A stretch of 20,025 bases of DNA. Origin: Clostridia bacterium (GTDB lineage: Bacteria > Bacillota_A > Clostridia > Oscillospirales > Acutalibacteraceae). Where the stretch lies: positions 1 through 20,025 of the forward strand of contig RZYX01000034.1 of the NCBI GenBank assembly GCA_009930155.1. The letters are read 5' to 3'. The position numbers and the translations under genes are program-made. Below, piece by piece: positions 1-7,510 of this stretch. The notes beneath the pieces were generated by a model that made no database searches, had not been told where the DNA came from, and was given only the letters and a program-made list of their open reading frames with translations. How positions within the stretch are numbered: position 1 is the stretch's first letter; each line of letters opens with the position of its first letter.

Positions 1-100
1 TCCATATACTGTATTCATAAGGAAGAGAATATGATAAAATTAATATATATAGTATTAATATGAAAGTAGTTTTTGAATACAAATAGCTAAGGTGATTGAT

Positions 101-817
101 ATGGGATTTTTCAACAAAAAATCGAATAGTGAAGCTGTCGAAAATGAAGAAGTTATTGAAAAGAAAATACAACATGTTGATCTTAATAAGGTAGTTTCAA
201 TTTATATTACAGTTAATGATAAATTCTTTTCATCAAGATTTTTTATGGGAAAGAAGCGTAATGGCGTTAATTATGAAATTGTTATTGGAATAAAAGAAAG
301 TGATTTAATAAGACAAAATGATTGTTTGGAATTAACATATAACTTAATAAACTCAGACAGATATGTTCAAAAAGGTTTTGTTGTTGAAAAAGATAATCAA
401 TTAATTACAGTTTCGTTAGATACAGAAGTTGTAAAGTTACAAGAGAACAGAAGAAGTGTAAAGATGTGCTCTGAACTACAAGGTTCAGTATCTATTTTAG
501 AGAAGAACATAAATGTTGAACTTAAAAATATTTCAATAGGTGGCACATTTATTTCAACCAATTACAATTTGCCTGTTAACCATTCGATTAAATTATATAT
601 TGATGAATTAGATATTAATTTAACGGTAATAACTTTAAGGCAAGATGTCAATAATTATGGTGTAATTTTGGGATACGGTTGTAGGTTTGACAATATGACA
701 CAAAGAGATGAAGAAATAATTTCACAATATATAAATTCCTGTTTAAGTAAAGAAAGAGAGACTTTAAGGTCTAGGGACGTTTACAACTATATCTTTGATG
801 ATTTTTACAATAAATAA
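101..817 (+). CDS. YcgR-like PilZ domain protein (putative c-di-GMP effector)
   Basis: This 238-residue soluble protein has a two-domain layout. Residues about 25-110 look like the beta-rich N-terminal domain of flagellar-brake (YcgR) proteins, and residues about 115-215 look like a PilZ domain. The PilZ signature is RxxxR followed about 20-30 residues later by (D/N)xSxxG. Here NxSxxG is intact (N143, S145, G148), but the first motif reads N116-RRSVK-M122, so Lys121 replaces the second arginine. Known family members bind cyclic di-GMP and adjust motility or exopolysaccharide; the target here is not visible. The ATG at 101 is chosen because AAGGTG (89-94) sits 6 nt upstream; the in-frame GTG at 92 lies inside that Shine-Dalgarno site. 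There is no signal peptide or membrane segment. The family call is fairly sure; whether it still binds the nucleotide is open. Confidence 0.8.
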   Translation: MGFFNKKSNSEAVENEEVIEKKIQHVDLNKVVSIYITVNDKFFSSRFFMGKKRNGVNYEIVIGIKESDLIRQNDCLELTYNLINSDRYVQKGFVVEKDNQLITVSLDTEVVKLQENRRSVKMCSELQGSVSILEKNINVELKNISIGGTFISTNYNLPVNHSIKLYIDELDINLTVITLRQDVNNYGVILGYGCRFDNMTQRDEEIISQYINSCLSKERETLRSRDVYNYIFDDFYNK

Positions 818-838
818 AAATTGTATCAAATTTAATTA

Positions 839-866
839 TTGCATTTTTAAAAAATAGTGTTATGCT
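839..866 (+). promoter_or_regulatory. Putative sigma-A promoter with extended -10 for the murL-murD pair
   Basis: TTGCAT (839-844) is followed after 16 nt by TATGCT (861-866), which is preceded by TG at 858-859, giving an extended -10. Transcription would start near 873 and leave a leader of about 110 nt. Within the leader, 897-907 can pair imperfectly with 924-934 (AGGTC/GACCT core), and CCTTGCA (932-938) can pair with TTGCAGG (945-951) using a bulge. These two hairpins share bases and exclude each other. The hexamers are imperfect, so this is a tentative call. Confidence 0.4.
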
Positions 867-981
867 GGATTTAGCTGTTATCATAGTGCTTTAAATAGGT
901 CGAGTTTTTGTGGCGTGGCTCATCAAATTGACCTTGCAGAAATTTTGCAGGAGAATGATAATATTAATCTGGAGGGCTGTA

Positions 982-2358
982 ATGCAAAGCCGTTTTGAGA
1001 GTTTAAGAGAAGAGTATAAAACATTTATATATAATGGATATAAGCTGTCACAGGGTGACGGTTTTATTGAGGTTGAATACGATTTTGAAATGGGTGACAT
1101 TAAATTTGCACCAACAACAAAGATAAGAACGCAGAACCTCAATATAGTCAATGATTATGATAGCGATATGGCAAAGAATATTATTTTTAGCCTTGGAATG
1201 GTGGAGCTTGTAAGTTACTGGAAATGTGCTTGTCCACCACAAATTATTGTGCGTTGCGGTGAATTGTCTGAAAATGATTGTAATTGGTGGAAAAAGCTTT
1301 ATTACAATGGATTGGGTGAGTTCTTTTATAAAAACGGAATTCAAACAGATTTTGATAGTTTTGTAAGAATAGATGCAAAAGAGAAAATAAGAGAAGTTTT
1401 ATACCCTTTTAAAAAGAGCGGAAAAAACATTGTTCCTGTTGGCGGTGGCAAGGATTCGGTTGTTACAATGGAACTTTTAAAGCAGTGTAAGGATGATAAT
1501 TATTGCTTTACAGTTAACGACCAGCCAGCACGGGAAGAGTGTGCAAATGCCGCAGGGTACGGTGACGATAGGATAATTAAAACTTATCGTAAAATTGATG
1601 ATGAGCTTTTAAGGCTTAATTCACAAGGATTTTTAAATGGGCACACGCCTTTTTCTGCAATTGTTGCATTTCTTGGACTCTATTGTGCATATCTAATTGG
1701 TGGAGAATACATTGTGCTTTCAAATGAGTCCAGTGCAAATGAAGGTAATATAGAAGGCACAGAAATTAACCATCAATACTCCAAATCTTTTGAGTTTGAA
1801 TGCGATTTTAATAGTTATGTTAAAAAGAATATAACTAAAGATATTAAATATTTTAGCCTTCTTCGTGCGTTTAACGAGTTACAGATAGCTAAACAATTTT
1901 CAGCACTATCCAAGTTTCATAGTGTTTTTAAGAGCTGTAATGTTGGGAGCAAAAAAAATATATGGTGTGCGAATTGTGCAAAATGCCTTTTTGTTTATAT
2001 AATTCTTTCACCATTTCTTAGCCAAGAGGATTTAATAAAAATCTTTGGAGAGAACTTGTTAGACAAAGAAGAGCTTAAAGATATTTTTGACGGACTTGTT
2101 GGATTTTCAAGTGTTAAGCCATTTGAATGTATAGGAACAAAAGGTGAGATTAATGCAGCACTTGCAAAGACTTGTGAAAATATAAAAATTAGTCATCAAG
2201 ATTTGCCATTATTACTTGAATATTATGGAAAAAAGGTAGATAATTTAAGTAGCGTAGAATTTAATATTTTAATAGAAGATTTTAATAATGAGAACAACGC
2301 TCCACAAAAATTCAAGACATACTTAAGGGAGATGTACGACTATGTCGCAAGCGTATAA
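982..2358 (+). CDS. murL: UDP-MurNAc-L-Ala-L-Glu epimerase, MurL family
   Basis: This 458-residue cytoplasmic enzyme carries a PP-loop-like ATP site, GGGKDS at residues 154-159, within the context PVGGGKDSVVTMELL. It also has a C-terminal CxxCxxC cluster (Cys329, Cys332, Cys335) followed by FVYIILSPF. This combination and length fit MurL, first characterised in Xanthomonas oryzae. There, MurD2 adds L-glutamate to UDP-MurNAc-L-Ala, and MurL then epimerises the terminal L-Glu to D-Glu using ATP. The next gene is a Mur ligase overlapping it by 17 nt, exactly the partner expected. The start at 982 has GGAGGG at 971-976; an in-frame extension back to 910 adds 24 residues without a ribosome binding site. 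The family call comes from motif and context recall, not from a search. A generic PP-loop enzyme is the alternative. Confidence 0.8.
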   Translation: MQSRFESLREEYKTFIYNGYKLSQGDGFIEVEYDFEMGDIKFAPTTKIRTQNLNIVNDYDSDMAKNIIFSLGMVELVSYWKCACPPQIIVRCGELSENDCNWWKKLYYNGLGEFFYKNGIQTDFDSFVRIDAKEKIREVLYPFKKSGKNIVPVGGGKDSVVTMELLKQCKDDNYCFTVNDQPAREECANAAGYGDDRIIKTYRKIDDELLRLNSQGFLNGHTPFSAIVAFLGLYCAYLIGGEYIVLSNESSANEGNIEGTEINHQYSKSFEFECDFNSYVKKNITKDIKYFSLLRAFNELQIAKQFSALSKFHSVFKSCNVGSKKNIWCANCAKCLFVYIILSPFLSQEDLIKIFGENLLDKEELKDIFDGLVGFSSVKPFECIGTKGEINAALAKTCENIKISHQDLPLLLEYYGKKVDNLSSVEFNILIEDFNNENNAPQKFKTYLREMYDYVASV

Positions 2359-3646
2359 GTATTTTGAAAACAAGAGGGTACTTATCCTCGGATTTGGTAG
2401 AGAGGGTCGTTCAACCTACAATTACATTAGGAAGTATCTGCCAAACTTGCCACTTGCAATAGCAGACCAGAACCACATTAATGTTGATGATGAAAACACA
2501 GTTTGCATCTGTGGCGATGATTATTTGGCGGCTATTAATGATTATGAAATTGTCATGAAAAGCCCGGGTGTTTCTGTGCGGGATGTACATATTGACGATA
2601 GTGTTGATGTGACTTGTCAAATGGAATTATTTTTGAAATTTGCACCATGCAAAAAAATTGGAATAACAGGGACAAAGGGTAAAACCACAACTTCAACATT
2701 GACATATATGATGCTTAAAGCTGCGGAGGTTGACACTTGTATTATTGGAAATATTGGTGTTCCTGTGTTTGAAATGATTGATTCTGCTGAGGGATTGGTT
2801 GCTGTTATTGAAATGTCGTCACATCAGCTGGAATTTGTAAAAACTTCTCCCGATGTTGCGATAATAACAAACCTTTATCCAGAACATCTTGACCATTACC
2901 ATGGCTTTGAAGGTTATGTAAATGCAAAACTTAATATAATTAGAAATCAAAAGGCTGAAGATATTTTTATCGCCAATGCAGACCAAGACATTAAAGAGTT
3001 TACTGATATGACTATTAAAGCCAAGCAAATTGGAGTTTCTGTAAATGCTGATGAGGAAAATGAGTTTTTGGGTAAACTTGCAAAACTTAATTCTCATCTT
3101 AAAGGTAGGCACAACGCACAGGATATCTTCTTTGCGGCTGCCGCTGCAAGCATTTTTGGTGCTAGTAATGCGGCAATAGAAAAAGGTGTTGCACAGTTCT
3201 ATGGTATTCCTCATAGAATGGAGCTTGTTGGCAAATTTAAAGGGATAAAATTTTATAATGATTGTATAGCAACAATTCCAACTGCTGTTATGTTGGCTGT
3301 TGACGCACTTGAAGATGTTGATACACTGATAATTGGTGGAATGGATAGAGGAATTGATTACAGTAGCTTTATAACAAATCTTGTTGAAAGCAGAATTAGT
3401 AATATAATATGCCTGCCTGAAACAGGGTATAAAATAGGAAAAGAGCTTGAAAAGTTTAATAAAAATAAAGTCTTTTATGCCGATGATATGGACACTGCAG
3501 TAGAGATATCATTTAAAAAAACAGGTGAGGGTAAAAGTTGTTTGCTTTCTCCTGCTGCATCGAGCTATAATCGTTATAAAGATTTTGAGGAAAAAGGCAA
3601 CCACTTTAAAGAGCTTGTAAAGCAATATAGTTTAACAAATGTTTGA
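2342..3646 (+). CDS. murD: UDP-N-acetylmuramoyl-L-alanine:glutamate ligase, MurD family (probably MurD2-type, L-Glu specific)
   Basis: This 434-residue Mur ligase has the three expected parts. The N-terminal Rossmann-like domain has VLILGFGREGRST at residues 13-25. The central ATPase has the P-loop GTKGKTT at 110-116 and the motif EMSSHQLE. The C-terminal ligase domain has the PHRME segment, FYNDCIATIPTA and SPAASSYNRYKDFEEKG. MurD enzymes join glutamate to UDP-MurNAc-L-Ala in the cytoplasm during peptidoglycan precursor synthesis. The ATG at 2342 lies inside the end of the MurL frame, with AAGGGAG at 2325-2331 as ribosome binding site, so the two are translationally coupled. Because the partner is a MurL epimerase, I infer that this enzyme uses L-Glu rather than D-Glu, as MurD2 does. 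The sequence alone does not prove substrate chirality. A terminator follows at 3709-3744. Confidence 0.88.
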   Translation: MSQAYKYFENKRVLILGFGREGRSTYNYIRKYLPNLPLAIADQNHINVDDENTVCICGDDYLAAINDYEIVMKSPGVSVRDVHIDDSVDVTCQMELFLKFAPCKKIGITGTKGKTTTSTLTYMMLKAAEVDTCIIGNIGVPVFEMIDSAEGLVAVIEMSSHQLEFVKTSPDVAIITNLYPEHLDHYHGFEGYVNAKLNIIRNQKAEDIFIANADQDIKEFTDMTIKAKQIGVSVNADEENEFLGKLAKLNSHLKGRHNAQDIFFAAAAASIFGASNAAIEKGVAQFYGIPHRMELVGKFKGIKFYNDCIATIPTAVMLAVDALEDVDTLIIGGMDRGIDYSSFITNLVESRISNIICLPETGYKIGKELEKFNKNKVFYADDMDTAVEISFKKTGEGKSCLLSPAASSYNRYKDFEEKGNHFKELVKQYSLTNV

Positions 3647-3708
3647 TTTTTAAAAGAACTAAACTATAAATTAGGTAATCACATAGTAAAAATAAATTTT
3701 GTTATTTA

Positions 3709-3744
3709 GAAATACCATCGATTATCGGCGGTATTTCTTTTTTT
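3709..3744 (+). terminator. Rho-independent terminator after murL-murD
   Basis: GAAATACC (3709-3716) pairs with GGTATTTC (3730-3737). The 13-nt loop can itself form a short CGAT/ATCG pairing. A run of seven T (3738-3744) follows. It ends the murL-murD transcript and separates it from the pentapeptide-repeat gene. Confidence 0.8.
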
Positions 3745-3811
3745 GAAAATGAAGATACTAAAACGAGAGATATAGTGAATCTTTGTTAAGTTATCTGGAA
3801 GGAAGTAAAAT

Positions 3812-4462
3812 ATGAGTATTGTAAACCCACGAATATCAAATAAACTTAATCAGATAGACGGGTTTTATTCCTATGCACAAGATTATCTATTAGAAGAAAT
3901 GACGATTTCTGAAATAAAGGTTTGTGAAGAACAAAACAAAGATGAAGATTTTTCAAAAATTGAAATTCGAAATAGCTTTTTTGAAAACTGCATATTTTGT
4001 AGTTGTAATTTTGAAAATGCAAGCTTTATTGATGTTGTGTTTAAGTCTTGTGATTTATCAAATAGTAATTTTACGGGTTCATATTTTGAACGCTGTAAGG
4101 TTATATCTTGTAAATGTATGGGGATAGAAATGGGAGATTCTGTTGTAAAGCAAACTGTTTTTGAACATTCAAATTTACAGTATTCGTATTTTGATAATAC
4201 TAAATTGTCAGATGTTTTATTTGATAATGTTGATTTTACGGAATCGTCTATGGTTGAAACAAAACTGAAAAGATTTGAAGCGGTGGGCTGCAAATTTGTT
4301 AATAACAACTTTTTTAAAACATTGCTGGAAAAGGTTGATTTTTCAAAGAGTGAGTTTGTTGCACCAACTGTATCTACGCCACCCGTTGAGCTAAAGGGAG
4401 CAATTATCAATATGTTTCAAGCTGCTGATTTGATTGGACTTTGGGGCGTTATTGTAAATTAG
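3812..4462 (+). CDS. Qnr-like pentapeptide-repeat protein
   Basis: This 216-residue protein is almost entirely a right-handed quadrilateral beta-helix. Counting from Phe57, every fifth residue up to Phe182 is hydrophobic (mostly F, L, M or V, with one C and one A). That is 26 central positions in unbroken register, with repeat units such as FENAS, LSNSN and FTESS. A proline break at 185-191 is followed by a C-terminal amphipathic helix (about 193-216) ending in [10 protein letters not shown], which resembles the dimerisation tail of Qnr/MfpA-type proteins. Qnr proteins are about 218 residues, mimic DNA and protect gyrase from quinolones. The repeat array here has no loop insertions, unlike the classical Gram-negative Qnr proteins. 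GGAAGGA at 3797-3803 supports the start. The fold is certain. The gyrase-protection role is inferred and untested; many chromosomal pentapeptide proteins have no known role. Confidence 0.85.
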   Translation: MSIVNPRISNKLNQIDGFYSYAQDYLLEEMTISEIKVCEEQNKDEDFSKIEIRNSFFENCIFCSCNFENASFIDVVFKSCDLSNSNFTGSYFERCKVISCKCMGIEMGDSVVKQTVFEHSNLQYSYFDNTKLSDVLFDNVDFTESSMVETKLKRFEAVGCKFVNNNFFKTLLEKVDFSKSEFVAPTVSTPPVELKGAIINMFQAADLIGLWGVIVN

Positions 4463-4488
4463 CAGAGATTTATTAGTATGACAAAAAA

Positions 4489-4523
4489 AGGCCTACTGTT
4501 AGATTTAAGCTAACAGTAGGCCT
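4489..4523 (-). terminator. Strong hairpin terminator, mainly for the PEBP lipoprotein gene
   Basis: A perfect 14-bp stem (4489-4502 with 4510-4523) closes a 7-nt loop. Read on the minus strand it is followed by seven T (4482-4488), a canonical terminator for the leftward lipoprotein gene. Read on the plus strand it is followed by TAATATAT, so it is a weaker stop for the pentapeptide gene. Confidence 0.88.
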
Positions 4524-4544
4524 TAATATATATCAATTATAATG

Positions 4545-5165
4545 TTAATTATCATAACTTCCATAGATAACCATAGTGTCTAAAATATGGTCTTGGGTGG
4601 CCTTTTGAAAAGAATCCAAGGAATATCCGTTTGAAAGTTCAAGTTCTGCATCAAGAGCATAAATAGTTATAACATATTTGTGAGTTTTATCGGGCGGGGT
4701 AGGTCCACCATATCCAATCGTTCCAAAGCTGTTTTTGCCTTGTATTATTGAATCTTTCATATCTATACTTGCGTTTGCAGAAATGTCGTCGGGGATTATG
4801 TTACAGGCAAGCCAATGTATCCATTCATATCCGCACAGTGGCTTTGAGTCTGGGTCTGTCATTGTTATTGCATAGCAGACTGTACCTTGGGGTTTGGAGG
4901 TGACCGAAAGGGGGATGGAACGAGTGGGTATGCTGTTTGAAATTTGCGAACCTCTTTTGCCATATTCATCTTCAATCTTACCATTTGTTATTGCACTACT
5001 TGTAATTTTAAGGTCTTGCTCTTTTGTGGTTTGCGTTGAGCTAATAATATTTTCTATATTTTTTGAAGTTGTAGTACTTGTTTTTTCATCGCTTTTAGTT
5101 GAACAGGCACAAAGACAAATAATAAAGCTCAGGGTTAAACAAATCAAACCAATATATTTTTTCAT
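4545..5165 (-). CDS. PEBP-family (YbhB/YbcL-like) lipoprotein
   Basis: This 206-residue protein starts with a lipoprotein signal: MKK, a hydrophobic stretch, and the lipobox L18-C19-A20-C21, where Cys21 would be lipidated. A Ser/Thr/Lys-rich linker (about 22-60) then leads to a phosphatidylethanolamine-binding-protein fold. Its hallmarks are visible: TMTDPDS, then GYEWIHWLACNIIP, then GYGGPTPPDKTHKYVITIYALD, which matches the GPxPPxGxHxY motif. Bacterial PEBP proteins have a small anion-binding pocket, but their roles are mostly unknown. This one would be anchored on the outer face of the cell membrane. The start at 5165 is preferred because AGAGGA lies 9 nt upstream; the ATG at 5174 abuts that site and the one at 5201 lacks one. 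It is followed by a strong terminator and appears monocistronic. Confidence 0.87.
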   Translation of the reverse strand: MKKYIGLICLTLSFIICLCACSTKSDEKTSTTTSKNIENIISSTQTTKEQDLKITSSAITNGKIEDEYGKRGSQISNSIPTRSIPLSVTSKPQGTVCYAITMTDPDSKPLCGYEWIHWLACNIIPDDISANASIDMKDSIIQGKNSFGTIGYGGPTPPDKTHKYVITIYALDAELELSNGYSLDSFQKATQDHILDTMVIYGSYDN

Positions 5166-5207
5166 AAATACCATTCCTCTAAAATATTTTAAGTTTTGCA
5201 TATTAAA

Positions 5208-5234
5208 ATTAGGCAGATATAAAATCTGCCTAAT
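5208..5234 (-). terminator. Probable terminator of fba
   Basis: An 11-bp perfect stem (ATTAGGCAGAT 5208-5218 with 5224-5234) and 5-nt loop lie just downstream of the aldolase stop. On the minus strand TTTAATA follows. The T run is short, so some read-through into the lipoprotein gene is possible. Confidence 0.7.
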
Positions 5235-5258
5235 CTAGTAAATTAATATAAATAAATT

Positions 5259-6194
5259 TTATGCTTTGCCTTCACAACCAAGAACAGTTCTAATTTTACG
5301 CTCAACCATTTGCTCGATTGCTACACGACCGGGTTTTAAATACTGCCTAGGGTCAAAGTCGGTTGGGTTTTCAGCTATATGCTTTCTAACTGCAGCTGTC
5401 ATTGCAAGGCGTAAGTCAGAATCAATATTGATTTTGCAAACAGCCATTTTTGCAGCCTCTCTGAGCATATTTTCAGGAATGCCAATTGCATGAGGTAAAT
5501 TTCCTCCAAAGGTATTGATTTGGTCAACAAACTCTGGGATAACAGAACTTGCGCCATGCAAAACAATTGGGAAGTAAGGCAGTCTTTCTTCAACATCTTT
5601 GAGAATGTCAAAGCGAAGCGTAGGCTTTTGATTTGGCTTGAATTTGAATGCACCGTGGCTTGTGCCGATAGCTATGGCAAGTGAGTTAACTCCTGTGCGA
5701 GTAACAAAATCATATACTTGGTCAGGATTTGTATAAGATGCGTCTTTATCAGATATATTAACGTCATCCTCTATACCTGCAAGTTGCCCAAGTTCACCCT
5801 CAACATCAACACCACGCTCGTGTGCATAATCAACAACTCTGCGTGTTACTTCAACATTGTCTTCATAAGAGAGATGCGAGCCATCAATCATAACGGATGT
5901 AAATCCACCATCAATACAGCTTTTGCAAATTTCAAAGTCAGAACCATGGTCTAGATGTAATGCGATTGGGAGATCGGTGTCAGTAATAGCGGCTTCAACT
6001 AATTTCATAAGATAAGTATGAGAAGCGTATTTGCGTGCACCTGGAGATACTTGCAAAATTAAGGGGGCGTTACAATTTTTTGCGGCTTGGGTAATGCCCT
6101 GAATAATTTCCATATTATTAACATTAAACGCACCAACAGCATAGCCGCCATCATACGCTTTTTTAAACATCTCTTTTGTAGTAACAAATGGCAT
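5259..6194 (-). CDS. fba: Class II fructose-1,6-bisphosphate aldolase
   Basis: This 311-residue cytoplasmic enzyme reversibly cleaves fructose 1,6-bisphosphate to dihydroxyacetone phosphate and glyceraldehyde 3-phosphate in glycolysis. The class II zinc site is clear: HLDHG at residues 80-84 (catalytic Asp82, zinc ligand His83), the second histidine in GTSHGAFKF and the third in VLHGASS. NVNNMEIIQG near the N terminus and NIDSDLR in the phosphate-binding part are also typical. Length matches the family. AGAGGTG lies about 5-6 nt before the ATG at 6194. A perfect-consensus promoter drives it (6226-6254), as expected for a highly expressed glycolytic gene, and a hairpin ends it at 5208-5234. 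Tagatose-bisphosphate aldolase is a paralogous alternative but less likely. Confidence 0.95.
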   Translation of the reverse strand: MPFVTTKEMFKKAYDGGYAVGAFNVNNMEIIQGITQAAKNCNAPLILQVSPGARKYASHTYLMKLVEAAITDTDLPIALHLDHGSDFEICKSCIDGGFTSVMIDGSHLSYEDNVEVTRRVVDYAHERGVDVEGELGQLAGIEDDVNISDKDASYTNPDQVYDFVTRTGVNSLAIAIGTSHGAFKFKPNQKPTLRFDILKDVEERLPYFPIVLHGASSVIPEFVDQINTFGGNLPHAIGIPENMLREAAKMAVCKINIDSDLRLAMTAAVRKHIAENPTDFDPRQYLKPGRVAIEQMVERKIRTVLGCEGKA

Positions 6195-6225
6195 AGAAAC
6201 ACCTCTTTATATATATTATAAATTT

Positions 6226-6254
6226 ATTATACCCTAATATAAATACATTGTCAA
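6226..6254 (-). promoter_or_regulatory. Consensus sigma-A promoter for fba
   Basis: On the minus strand TTGACA (6254-6249) and TATAAT (6231-6226) are separated by exactly 17 nt, a perfect match to the sigma-A consensus. Transcription would begin near 6219, leaving a leader of about 25 nt that includes the ribosome binding site. Its -35 box overlaps that of the divergent promoter. Confidence 0.9.
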
Positions 6255-6276
6255 AGAATAAAAAATGTGATAAAAT
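6248..6276 (+). promoter_or_regulatory. Sigma-A promoter for the aminotransferase-trpS pair
   Basis: TTGTCA (6248-6253) and TAAAAT (6271-6276) are separated by 17 nt; each hexamer has one mismatch to consensus. The start would be near 6283 and the leader about 24 nt. The -35 box uses the same 7 bp (TTGTCAA, 6248-6254) as the fba promoter on the other strand. Confidence 0.8.
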
Positions 6277-6306
6277 ATTGCTATTGACTAAAAAGGCAGT
6301 GATAAT

Positions 6307-7494
6307 ATGGAATATAATTATTCAAATAAAATATCAGGTCTTGCACCGTCGGCAATCAGGGAAATATTAAAGTTTACATCTGACCCAGAAGTTATTTCCT
6401 TTGCTGCAGGAAATCCTTCGCCAGAGGCTTTTCCTATACAAGAGGCGCAGATAATTTCAAAAAGAATTTTTGAAACTTGTCCTGTAGAAGCACTTCAGTA
6501 TGGAGTGACGGAAGGCTATGCTCCACTTCGCAAAAAAATTGCATCTGATATGAAGCAAAAGCATAATATAGGCAAGGATTTTGATGGAATTATCATTACA
6601 AGTGGCGCACAGCAGGTAATGGATTTGGCTACAAAAATTCTTTGCAATGAAGGTGATTTAATAATCTGTGAAGAACCATCTTTTATAGGTTCCCTCAATT
6701 GCTTTAAATCATACGGAGCAAAACTGTGTGGAGTAAAAATTGATTCTGACGGAATGAATCTTGAAATACTTGAACAAAAACTTAAAGAAAATAAAAATGC
6801 AAAATTTATATATACAATTCCTAATTTTCAAAATCCATCAGGAGTTACAATGTCTTTTGAAAAGCGTAAGGGACTTTATGAGCTTGCAAGGAAGTATGAC
6901 AAAATTATTCTTGAAGACAATCCGTATGGTGATTTGCGTGTTGCGGGTGAACACATTCCATCAATCAAAAGTATGGATGAAGATGGCAGAGTAATTTATG
7001 CTGGTTCGTTTTCAAAATTATTTTCACCTGGAATTCGTGTTGGATATGCAATTGCTCCAAACGAACTTCTTGCAAAGATGATTGTTGGAAAGCAGACAAG
7101 TGATGTTCACACTCCCGTGTTTTGTCAGATGCTTGTTTATGAATGGCTTGAGAATTATGATATCGATGAGCATATAAAAAAGATGCAGGATATATATAGA
7201 AAAAAAATAAATTTAATGTGTGACATGATTGATGCAGAGCTTTCTGATTTTGTCACATATGTTCGTCCGCAAGGAGGCTTGTTCCTTTGGGCAAAACTGC
7301 CTGACGGTGTTGATGTGACAGAGTTTTCTAAAAAAGCTGTTATGAATAAGGTCGCGGTTGTTCCAGGCACAGCGTTTATGACAAGTGAAGATGTTCCAAC
7401 GCAGTATATCAGGCTTAACTTTTCTACTCCGTCAGATGATGATATAGTAAAAGGAATAAAAATACTCGCAGAGCTTGCAAAAGAATATAAATAG
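6307..7494 (+). CDS. PLP-dependent aminotransferase, class I/II fold type I
   Basis: This 395-residue enzyme has the fold-type I aminotransferase pattern. SFAAGNPSPEAFP opens the protein, SGAQQVMDL begins the cofactor-binding domain, IPNFQNPSGVTMS and EDNPYGDLR follow, and AGSFSKLFSPGIRVGY contains the PLP-binding lysine, Lys237. The PNFQNPSG and EDxPYGDLR segments resemble the 2-aminoadipate/multi-substrate aminotransferase group (LysN-like and the catalytic half of MocR regulators), but there is no N-terminal DNA-binding domain. It would transfer an amino group from an amino acid to a 2-oxo acid in the cytoplasm; the natural substrate cannot be told from sequence. The start has AAAAGG at 6291-6296. 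It stops 16 nt before trpS and shares its transcript. A role in aromatic or branched-chain amino acid turnover is possible but unproven. Confidence 0.88.
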   Translation: MEYNYSNKISGLAPSAIREILKFTSDPEVISFAAGNPSPEAFPIQEAQIISKRIFETCPVEALQYGVTEGYAPLRKKIASDMKQKHNIGKDFDGIIITSGAQQVMDLATKILCNEGDLIICEEPSFIGSLNCFKSYGAKLCGVKIDSDGMNLEILEQKLKENKNAKFIYTIPNFQNPSGVTMSFEKRKGLYELARKYDKIILEDNPYGDLRVAGEHIPSIKSMDEDGRVIYAGSFSKLFSPGIRVGYAIAPNELLAKMIVGKQTSDVHTPVFCQMLVYEWLENYDIDEHIKKMQDIYRKKINLMCDMIDAELSDFVTYVRPQGGLFLWAKLPDGVDVTEFSKKAVMNKVAVVPGTAFMTSEDVPTQYIRLNFSTPSDDDIVKGIKILAELAKEYK

Positions 7495-7510
7495 GATTTG
7501 AGAGATTAAA

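Noticed and set aside
31..63. Ten-codon frame with AAGGAAGAG ribosome-binding-like site upstream of the PilZ gene
   Set aside because: Too short and too AT-rich to distinguish from chance; no attenuator-like structure follows.
910..981. 24-residue N-terminal extension of MurL
   Set aside because: The GTG at 910 has no Shine-Dalgarno site, while ATG 982 has GGAGGG 5 nt upstream and gives the expected family length.
3883..4410. 175-codon minus-strand frame opposite the pentapeptide-repeat gene
   Set aside because: The plus-strand frame shows a strict five-residue periodicity and a good start site; the antisense frame stays open only because of that repeat composition.
4894..5238. 114-codon plus-strand frame opposite the PEBP lipoprotein
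   Set aside because: It is the antisense shadow of a gene with clear domain motifs and a lipobox, and it has no ribosome binding site or recognisable family.
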